This document shows positions 1 to 5,519 of a DNA stretch of 5,519 bases, in pieces; within the stretch, counting starts at the first letter, position 1; every line of letters begins with the position of its first letter. Position numbers and translations under genes: made by a program. Where the stretch lies: positions 1-5,519 of the forward strand of contig JAIOTM010000200.1 of NCBI GenBank assembly GCA_021106755.1, in the 5' to 3' direction. The notes under the pieces are model-generated. The model had not been told where the DNA came from, searched no databases, and saw only the letters and a program-made list of their open reading frames with translations. Source of the DNA: Candidatus Cloacimonadota bacterium (GTDB lineage: Bacteria; Cloacimonadota; Cloacimonadia; Cloacimonadales; JAIOQZ01).

Positions 1-1
1 C

Positions 2-1369
2 ACCGTATTTTTTATGACGGCAATTTTGCTTTTTGCCCAGGGGTGTCCTGCCTCAGGGAATAAGCCGGCAGAGTGGACAGGGTTCGCCGTTGAAGATGAA
101 CGGCTGCTGGAAGATATCAGCTATGCCTCTTTTCAGTTTTTCTGGAAAGAAGCCCATCCTGTTTCCGGCCTTGTACGAGACAGAACAGGTACAAATGTTT
201 GCAGTGTGGCATCTTTAGGGTTTGGACTGGCAGCGCTGCCGATAGGGGTTGAACGGGGATATGTGTCTCGTGAAGAGGCGGAAGATCGTGCATTGAAGGC
301 TTTGCGAACTTTGAAGAATTCCAATGCTAATCATCAGGGAATGTTTTGTCATTTTATTGATATTGCCAGTGGTAATACCACAGAACTGGGTTATGAGAGC
401 ATTGCTTCGACGGTAGATACCGCTTTGATGATTGCAGGTGCGATCGTTTCCGGAGAATACTTTGGCGGTGAGGTTCGTTTGCTGGCTGAACAAATTTTTG
501 CCGGCGTGAACTGGCAGGGATTTGTTGATCCCTGTAATGGACAGGTTTATATGGCGTGGCTACCTGATGATGCTGAAAATATGAATGGGTCGGGCAAATT
601 CGATAAACAGACATGGGACTGGTACACAGATGAAACTCTTTTGATAGTACTGCTTGGACAGGCTTCACCTGTTTCGGAGCATCGTCTATCGCCTGAAACG
701 ATGACTAACTGGGTTCGCCGGGTTGGAAAATATAAAAATGGTGAACCTTTTATTTACACATATCCCGGCACATTATTTACCTATATGTTCGCACATTGTT
801 TTTATAATTTTCAACGAATGGGCGTCGGCCCGCTTGGCATTGACTGGTACGAAAACACTCGGCGCGCGGTTAAAGCCAATCGTGACTGGTGTCGCGATCA
901 TTCATCAGAGTTTGCAAGTTACGGCCTGCACCGATGGGGAATTACGGCTGGTTCGGGGCCTGGTGATAAATATGTAGTGCCCGGCCATCAGCCACGCGGT
1001 GCAAAAAAAGACCAGGGTATTCCCGGAACGCTGCATCCTTACGGTGCCGGTATGTCAGTTCCATTTGTTCCTGACGATGCGGTTAAGGCATTGCGGGAAA
1101 TGCGGTACCTCAAAGTCAACGGACAGCCGGTATGGAAATCTCCGCGGGAAGGTGGGTATGGTTTTTGGGATGGTTTTAACATTAAAGAAAAATGGGTCTC
1201 CGACCATGTTATCGGCATTGCTCAGGGGCCGATGCTCCTGTTGATAGAAAATGCCCGCAGCGGGCTTATCTGGGATTTGATGATGCAAAACAAGTGTGTC
1301 ATAGCAGGGGTCAGGAGAGCTGGTTTTAAGGGTACTTTATCGGGCAACTTAGGGATTTACTCGAAATGA
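2..1369 (+). CDS. GH144-type endo-beta-1,2-glucanase (glycoamylase-like, PF10091 type), exported; 5' end probably outside window
   Basis: Predicted (alpha/alpha)6-barrel glycoside hydrolase that cuts beta-1,2-glucan into sophoro-oligosaccharides outside the cytoplasm. Numbering from the ATG at base 14 (451 residues), family hallmarks run in order: FQFFWKEAHPVSGLVRDRT (40-58), STVDTALMIAG (132-142), TWDWYTDETLL (200-210), WYENTRRA (278-285), RWGITAG (307-313), HPYGAGMSVPFVPDDAVKAL (341-360), GYGFWDGFN (381-389), IAQGPMLLLIENARSGLIW (402-420) and a C-terminal RRAGFKG (434-440). Asp135 and Glu207 lie in acidic positions that may belong to the active site; this is from remembered family patterns, not an alignment. 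The N-terminus is hydrophobic (AILLFAQGC) and ends at Cys11, a weak lipobox with Ala at -3. The frame stays open through bases 2-13 (TVFF), the positively charged start of a signal peptide is missing and no ribosome site precedes base 14, so the true start is probably upstream. Its stop overlaps the next start (ATGA). The family is secure; substrate specificity is inferred, strengthened by the adjacent SOGP-type gene. Databases may label it 'glucoamylase family protein'. Confidence 0.85.
   Translation, partial: TVFFMTAILLFAQGCPASGNKPAEWTGFAVEDERLLEDISYASFQFFWKEAHPVSGLVRDRTGTNVCSVASLGFGLAALPIGVERGYVSREEAEDRALKALRTLKNSNANHQGMFCHFIDIASGNTTELGYESIASTVDTALMIAGAIVSGEYFGGEVRLLAEQIFAGVNWQGFVDPCNGQVYMAWLPDDAENMNGSGKFDKQTWDWYTDETLLIVLLGQASPVSEHRLSPETMTNWVRRVGKYKNGEPFIYTYPGTLFTYMFAHCFYNFQRMGVGPLGIDWYENTRRAVKANRDWCRDHSSEFASYGLHRWGITAGSGPGDKYVVPGHQPRGAKKDQGIPGTLHPYGAGMSVPFVPDDAVKALREMRYLKVNGQPVWKSPREGGYGFWDGFNIKEKWVSDHVIGIAQGPMLLLIENARSGLIWDLMMQNKCVIAGVRRAGFKGTLSGNLGIYSK
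1366..1369 (+). other. ATGA stop/start overlap between the GH144 and GH94 genes
   Basis: The ATG of the phosphorylase (1366-1368) overlaps the TGA of the glucanase (1367-1369). Such overlaps are typical of translational coupling, in which ribosomes finishing one gene restart on the next. Only a weak purine run (AGGG, 1351-1354) precedes this start, with 11 bases between, so re-initiation may matter more than independent loading. It supports a shared transcript and a linked expression level for the two enzymes. Confidence 0.7.
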
Positions 1370-4300
1370 TTGTAAAGAACAGCATATTGATTGACAGGCC
1401 TCAGAGTTGCAATATAAGGAATTCCGCAGGGATGAGTTTTTCTGTATTTGAGAATGGCAGTATAGAGAGTATCAGACAGGGCGCGGTGCAAATAAATCTT
1501 CTTGCCGGTTCTCTGCTTGAATCCGGCTGTTCAAATTTGTATCTCAGAAAAAGAGGGGATGATATTATTGCTGTTCCGCTGCTGGGAGCTAAAAGCCCCG
1601 GAAATCATATTATCAATGAAAACACTTATGAAGTCAGAGGAGAGTTTTGCGGTGTCTCGTTTTCCTGCAGGTTGCTACTCGCTGATGAAGACAGCTCGTG
1701 GCTATGGGATGTGCAATTAGCAAATACAGGCAATGAGAAGTTAGAGCTTGACCTTTTGTATGTTCAGGATGTTGGTATGGCTTGTGCCGAGGGAAATGAC
1801 AAGAATGAATTCTATATAAGCCAGTATGTTGACCATACAGCGCTGAAACACAACAAGCACGGCCATATAGTCTGCTGCAGACAAAATGAGCATTACTCGG
1901 ACAGTGTTCCCTGGCTGGCACTGGGGTCGATTTCTAAATCGAATAGTTTTTCGACGGACGGCCTGCAATTTTTTGGGCCTGATTACAGGAATTCGGGAAT
2001 ACCGCAATGCTTGTCGGTTTCTGAACTTCCGGGATTGTGCCAGCAGGAGTTGACAGTTGCTGCGTTGCAGGAAGAACCTTTTATTTTAGAGCCGGGCCAA
2101 GAACGCAGCCTTGGATTTTTTGGTATTTTCCGCGAGGACCATGCAGCACCTACTACATCAGATGATATCAGGATAATTGATTCAAGACTTGGCGAACTTA
2201 AAGGGCTTTCCTGTAAATTGTGGTCTGACGAGTGTGGTCAGGAACCGATTAAGAGTTTGTTTTCAGAGGCATCGTTGTTTTCTTCTGATGATCTTACAGA
2301 AAATGAGATTGATAGTTTGTTCGGCGTTGAACGCAGGCATAGTGAGTTTTTTAAGGGTGAATTGCTGTCTTTCTTCTGTGGTGAGGATCGGCATATTGTG
2401 TTGCGCCGTAAAGAGCTTCTGACAGACAGGCCTCACGGCCATATAATGAAAACAGGCACTAATTTAACGCCTGACGAGATGAATATGAGTTTCTCGGCTT
2501 ATATGTTTGGAGTGTTCCAGTCTCATACTGCCCAGGGCAATGTTAATTTCAACCGTTTTTTAACTTTAAATACGAATCCTCTGAATATGATTCGTCATAC
2601 GGGACAGCGAATCTTTGTCCGGCAAAATGGAGAGTATTACCAGTTGTCAGTGCCGTCAGCTTTTGAAATATCGCTAAACAGTTGTCGATGGATATACAAG
2701 CAGGGGGATATGTTGTTTGAGGTTATTTCCCTGGCTGAGCCGGACAGTCCGGAAATTATGCTGAAACTTCAGGTTCTTAAGGGGCAGGAAATTGAATGGC
2801 TGATTTCAAATAACCTTACATCGGAACACGGCTGGGCTGTAGAGTCTGATGATGAAAATCAGGGCGTTAGAGTTTTGAAATTTTTGCCGGATGAAGATAG
2901 TCAATTGGCTGGTATGTTTCCCGACGGCTCGTTTGATGTCCAGATAGAAACCCCTGAATTTGTAAGAAGAACAGGTTCGGATGAATTGCTTTTTGTTGAC
3001 GGAAAAAGCAGAGGGCTGTCCTTTTTTGTCATTGACTTAGTTGCGACAAAACAGTTTGTAATGCGAACCTGTGGCCGGCTGCTGCCTCAGGCCGAATTAG
3101 TAGCCGAGGCAAACGATCCTTTCTGTATTCATAATTGCCGGGTGGAGTCTCCTTTGGCGGCGGCATCCTCCGGGCTGAATGAAATAATGGAAATTTTGCC
3201 CTGGTTCACTCAGAATGCGAAGATTCATTATCTTGCGCCGCACGGCCTTGAGCAGTACGGCGGGGCGGCCTGGGGTACTCGCGATATATGTCAGGGGCCA
3301 TTGGAAATGCTGTTGAGTCTGGAGCATTATAGTCACGCACGAAATCTGCTTTCGATTGTTTTTTCAAATCAGAATACGGACGGCAACTGGCCTCAATGGT
3401 GGATGTTTGATGGATACAGCAGCATAAGAAATTCTGAGTCGCACGGAGATGTTATTTTTTGGCCAATTCTGGCGTTGAGTGAATATATTCGCGCTTCCAA
3501 TGATTATGATTTTCTGGATGAGAAATTGCCGTTCTACGAAGACGGGCATACGCCGACAGAGCGGGTCAGCGTCATTGAACATATTTTCCGTGCGGTTGCG
3601 TGTATCAGATCAACGCGTTTTATTGATGGGACATCGCTGGCAAATTACAGTGACGGTGACTGGAACGATGCAATGCAGCCGGCTAATCAGGAGTTTAAAA
3701 AACGATTGATAAGTTCATGGACGGTAGGTTTAAGCTATCAGGCATTCAGGGGATTTGCAGATGTTTGTCGAAAGACGAAGCATATTGAAATAGCGGATGA
3801 AATCGAAAAACTGTGCGATGCAATTCAGAATGACTTCAACCGGTTTTTGATCAAAGATGGTGTAGCAGCCGGCTTTGGCCTTGTCGGCCTGAAAGATACG
3901 ACTGATTTATTGCTTCATCCTTCTGATCCAATAACAGGAATTCATTATCGTTTGCTGCCGATGATTCGCGGCATAATAAGCGGGATATTTACTCCGGAGC
4001 AGGCAAAATTACATACAGCAATAATAGAGAAATATCTGAAAGGCCCGGATGGGGCAAGATTGATGGACAGGCCTATTGAATACAATGGAGGATTGCAGAA
4101 TTACTTTAAACGAGCTGAAAGTTGTCCGTTTTTTGGACGCGAAATTGGTCTTATGTACACTCACGCTCACTTACGCTACGCCGAAGCGATGGCTCGATTG
4201 GGATACGCCGAGGCTTTCATAAAAGCATTATGGCAGGTAGTGCCGATAGGGATACAGGAAATAATACCACAGGCCAATATGCGACAGTCCAATTGTTATT

Positions 4301-4731
4301 ACAGCAGTTCGGATGCGGCGTTTGCAAATCGCAATGAAGTGAACAAACACTACGAAGATATTGCGTCGGGCAAAATTACTTTTAACGGCGGATGGAGAAT
4401 ATATTCCAGCGGCCCGGGGATGTTTGTGAAGTTTGTAATGTCACATCTTCTGGGTGTGCGTCATAGCTACGGATGCACCGTTTTCGACCCTGTGCTGCCG
4501 AAAGAATTTGACGGCCTTGCCGCACAAATGGAATTTCGCGGCTGTGATGTGAAGTTCGTTTATTGTGTCAGTGGAAATGGAAAAGGTGTCAGCAGAATAG
4601 AAATTAACGGCGTTGATTTTGAATTTACCAGAGAAGCTAACCCGTATCGGACAGGCGGAGCAGCTATTAAAGATTCGATATTGATCGCAGCCCTGAACAA
4701 AAAATGTAATACCGTGAAAATTTATACATAA
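1366..4731 (+). CDS. GH94 1,2-beta-oligoglucan phosphorylase (SOGP type), cytoplasmic
   Basis: Predicted to catalyse reversible phosphorolysis of sophoro-oligosaccharides: (Glc)n + phosphate gives (Glc)n-1 + alpha-glucose 1-phosphate. At 1121 residues it matches the long SOGP branch of GH94 (about 1,100 residues) rather than cellobiose phosphorylase (about 800). An N-terminal beta-rich domain starts near GMSFSVFENGSI (22-33). A middle stretch typical of SOGPs has LSFFCGEDRHIVL (334-346), RPHGH (355-359) and NLTPDE. The (alpha/alpha)6 catalytic barrel has AAWGTRDICQGP (634-645), DGNWPQWW (672-679), SHGD (692-695) and DGDWNDAM (763-770), whose Asp765 or a neighbouring Asp is the likely general acid. 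Later come QSNCYYSSSDAAFANR (about 974-989) and GGWRIYSSGPG (1008-1018), the conserved GH94 C-terminal signature, then a short beta domain with VLPKEFDGLAAQMEFRGC. No signal peptide or membrane segment is seen, so the site is the cytoplasm. The ATG overlaps the upstream stop by 4 bases, suggesting translational coupling. Met23 (base 1432) is an alternative start, with AAGGA at 1416-1420. Less likely, it is a GH94 phosphorylase of another linkage; the GH144 neighbour argues for beta-1,2. Confidence 0.88.
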   Translation: MIVKNSILIDRPQSCNIRNSAGMSFSVFENGSIESIRQGAVQINLLAGSLLESGCSNLYLRKRGDDIIAVPLLGAKSPGNHIINENTYEVRGEFCGVSFSCRLLLADEDSSWLWDVQLANTGNEKLELDLLYVQDVGMACAEGNDKNEFYISQYVDHTALKHNKHGHIVCCRQNEHYSDSVPWLALGSISKSNSFSTDGLQFFGPDYRNSGIPQCLSVSELPGLCQQELTVAALQEEPFILEPGQERSLGFFGIFREDHAAPTTSDDIRIIDSRLGELKGLSCKLWSDECGQEPIKSLFSEASLFSSDDLTENEIDSLFGVERRHSEFFKGELLSFFCGEDRHIVLRRKELLTDRPHGHIMKTGTNLTPDEMNMSFSAYMFGVFQSHTAQGNVNFNRFLTLNTNPLNMIRHTGQRIFVRQNGEYYQLSVPSAFEISLNSCRWIYKQGDMLFEVISLAEPDSPEIMLKLQVLKGQEIEWLISNNLTSEHGWAVESDDENQGVRVLKFLPDEDSQLAGMFPDGSFDVQIETPEFVRRTGSDELLFVDGKSRGLSFFVIDLVATKQFVMRTCGRLLPQAELVAEANDPFCIHNCRVESPLAAASSGLNEIMEILPWFTQNAKIHYLAPHGLEQYGGAAWGTRDICQGPLEMLLSLEHYSHARNLLSIVFSNQNTDGNWPQWWMFDGYSSIRNSESHGDVIFWPILALSEYIRASNDYDFLDEKLPFYEDGHTPTERVSVIEHIFRAVACIRSTRFIDGTSLANYSDGDWNDAMQPANQEFKKRLISSWTVGLSYQAFRGFADVCRKTKHIEIADEIEKLCDAIQNDFNRFLIKDGVAAGFGLVGLKDTTDLLLHPSDPITGIHYRLLPMIRGIISGIFTPEQAKLHTAIIEKYLKGPDGARLMDRPIEYNGGLQNYFKRAESCPFFGREIGLMYTHAHLRYAEAMARLGYAEAFIKALWQVVPIGIQEIIPQANMRQSNCYYSSSDAAFANRNEVNKHYEDIASGKITFNGGWRIYSSGPGMFVKFVMSHLLGVRHSYGCTVFDPVLPKEFDGLAAQMEFRGCDVKFVYCVSGNGKGVSRIEINGVDFEFTREANPYRTGGAAIKDSILIAALNKKCNTVKIYT

Positions 4732-4735
4732 CAAC

Positions 4736-4740
4736 AGAGG
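4736..4740 (+). promoter_or_regulatory. Ribosome binding site of the GPH symporter
   Basis: AGAGG lies 4 bases before the ATG at 4745 in the 13-base gap after the phosphorylase stop. The spacing is shorter than the usual 5-9 bases. It supports the chosen start: no other in-frame ATG occurs before Met25, which would already lie within the first membrane helix. There is no room here for a separate promoter or terminator, which fits a single operon. Confidence 0.55.
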
Positions 4741-4744
4741 CGAA

Positions 4745-5519
4745 ATGGAATTAAAAAAGCATCATATTACGAGCAGGCAGGACAGGCTTTCCGTGGCTCA
4801 GAAAGTCGGCTATGGAATGGGGGCAATGTCTATAAATGTTGCGGTCAATTCCGTAGCTAATCTGACTATGCTCATTTACAACATCGGCCTTGGAGTCAGC
4901 CCTGTCCTGATGGGCATTGCTCAGGCTGTTCCGAGAATCTGGGATGCTTTTACCGACCCGCTGATAGGTAATTTTTCTGATAATACCCGTTCGCGGTTTG
5001 GCAGACGAATTCCTTATATATTTGTCGGAGCTATTGCGATTGGTATTACATTTGCTCTGTTATGGATGGCGCCAAGGGGTTGGAGCGAGTATGCGACATT
5101 TGGTTATTTTCTGATAATGTCTCTGCTCTTTTACACTGCCGCCACAGTTTTTGATGTCCCGCGCGGAGCGTTGGGCTATGAAATGACAAACGATTACCAT
5201 GAACGAACCCGCTTGTTTGCATACGCCAGTTTTATAATAAATGTAGGCGCTCTTGCTATACCGTGGCTTTATTTTGTGGCTAACCTTGACGTATTTAAAG
5301 ATGAAATTGAAGGTATAAAGTATGTAGGCATTGTTACGGGCTGTTTTTTGATCGTTGCCGGGATGATATGTGCCGTCGTATGTAAAGAGACAAAAACCGA
5401 GCAGGTTAAAAAACAGGGAAAAACAAGATTCTGGGACAGCGTTACCACGACATGCAAAAATCGTACATTTGTATGGTTGCTTGGAATAGTTTTACTGGTG
5501 ACAATAGGATTCTATTTCG
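4745..5519 (+). CDS. GPH/MelB-family sugar:cation symporter (MFS), 3' truncated by window end
   Basis: First 258 residues of an inner-membrane sugar importer of the glycoside-pentoside-hexuronide:cation symporter family, whose usual length is about 450-500 residues, so roughly half is present. The frame is open to the last base. Hydrophobic segments lie near residues 22-45, 54-75, 89-109, 118-138, 157-179, 194-213 and from 241 on, fitting helices 1-6, a central cytoplasmic loop (214-240) rich in Lys/Thr, and the start of helix 7. The family signature is clear: RIWDAFTDPLIG (64-75), then SDNTRSRFGRRIP (78-90), and FDVPRGALGYEMTND (136-150) followed by ERTRLFAYASF. Asp67 and Asp71 match the cation-site pair of E. 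coli MelB (Asp55/Asp59), and Asp137 matches Asp124; the position of MelB Asp19 appears to be Asn31. These matches are by eye and memory. The gene starts 13 bases after the phosphorylase stop, behind GAGG, and is probably co-transcribed. The likely cargo is sophorose or short beta-1,2-gluco-oligosaccharides, inferred only from the neighbours. Confidence 0.9.
   Translation, partial: MELKKHHITSRQDRLSVAQKVGYGMGAMSINVAVNSVANLTMLIYNIGLGVSPVLMGIAQAVPRIWDAFTDPLIGNFSDNTRSRFGRRIPYIFVGAIAIGITFALLWMAPRGWSEYATFGYFLIMSLLFYTAATVFDVPRGALGYEMTNDYHERTRLFAYASFIINVGALAIPWLYFVANLDVFKDEIEGIKYVGIVTGCFLIVAGMICAVVCKETKTEQVKKQGKTRFWDSVTTTCKNRTFVWLLGIVLLVTIGFYF

Noticed and set aside
133..668. Overlapping minus-strand open frames of 63-104 residues inside the GH144 gene.
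   Set aside because: They lie fully opposite a gene with clear family motifs, have no ribosome sites or recognisable domains, and their composition looks like a reverse-strand shadow.
1391..4072. GACAGGCCT occurs three times in the phosphorylase gene (near 1391, 2425 and 4064).
   Set aside because: All copies are in the same frame and encode Asp-Arg-Pro with the same codons; two lie in stretches that look conserved, so this is coincidence of codon choice rather than a repeat element or binding site.
1366..4731. Calling gene 2 a cellobiose phosphorylase.
   Set aside because: It is about 300 residues longer than cellobiose phosphorylases, carries the middle region typical of SOGPs (GEDRH, RPHGH, NLTPDE) and neighbours a GH144 glucanase.
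4732..4744. Possible promoter or terminator between the phosphorylase and the symporter.
   Set aside because: Only 13 bases are available, with no inverted repeat or T-run; they are accounted for by the ribosome binding site.
5269..5457. A 62-residue minus-strand open frame at the right end.
   Set aside because: It is antisense to the GPH symporter, whose membrane helices and loop continue through the region without interruption.

Overview
The window carries three tightly packed genes, all on the + strand, that read as part of one carbohydrate-use operon. The best-supported substrate is beta-1,2-glucan and its oligosaccharides (sophoro-oligosaccharides). There is almost no non-coding DNA: genes 1 and 2 overlap by 4 bases and genes 2 and 3 are 13 bases apart. 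No RNA gene, mobile element, CRISPR array or convincing terminator is visible.

Layout: (1) bases 2-1369 hold a GH144 / glycoamylase-like (PF10091 type) protein, a predicted exported or lipid-anchored endo-beta-1,2-glucanase whose true start probably lies just upstream of the window. (2) Bases 1366-4731 hold a complete 1121-residue GH94 enzyme of the 1,2-beta-oligoglucan phosphorylase (SOGP) type, without a signal peptide and so predicted to be cytoplasmic. (3) Bases 4745-5519 hold the first 258 residues of a sugar:cation symporter of the GPH/MelB family (MFS superfamily), cut off by the window end.

Proposed flow (inference from family knowledge): the GH144 enzyme cuts beta-1,2-glucan outside the cytoplasm, the symporter imports the short oligosaccharides, and the phosphorylase shortens them with inorganic phosphate, releasing glucose 1-phosphate. 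Phosphorolysis keeps the bond energy and saves an ATP per sugar.

Organism: a bacterium of moderate GC (mid-to-upper 40s percent by eye), probably Gram-negative given a lipoprotein-like exported glycanase next to an inner-membrane importer. The lack of SusC/SusD genes in view, purine-rich Shine-Dalgarno-like sites and the GPH transporter would fit a Planctomycetota/PVC-type polysaccharide degrader, but the sequence does not settle taxonomy and this is a weak guess.

All three families are known. The window looks like a compact, unusual arrangement of known parts rather than an undescribed system; the points worth checking are the gene combination, some divergent stretches in the GH144 enzyme and the ion/sugar-site residues of the symporter.
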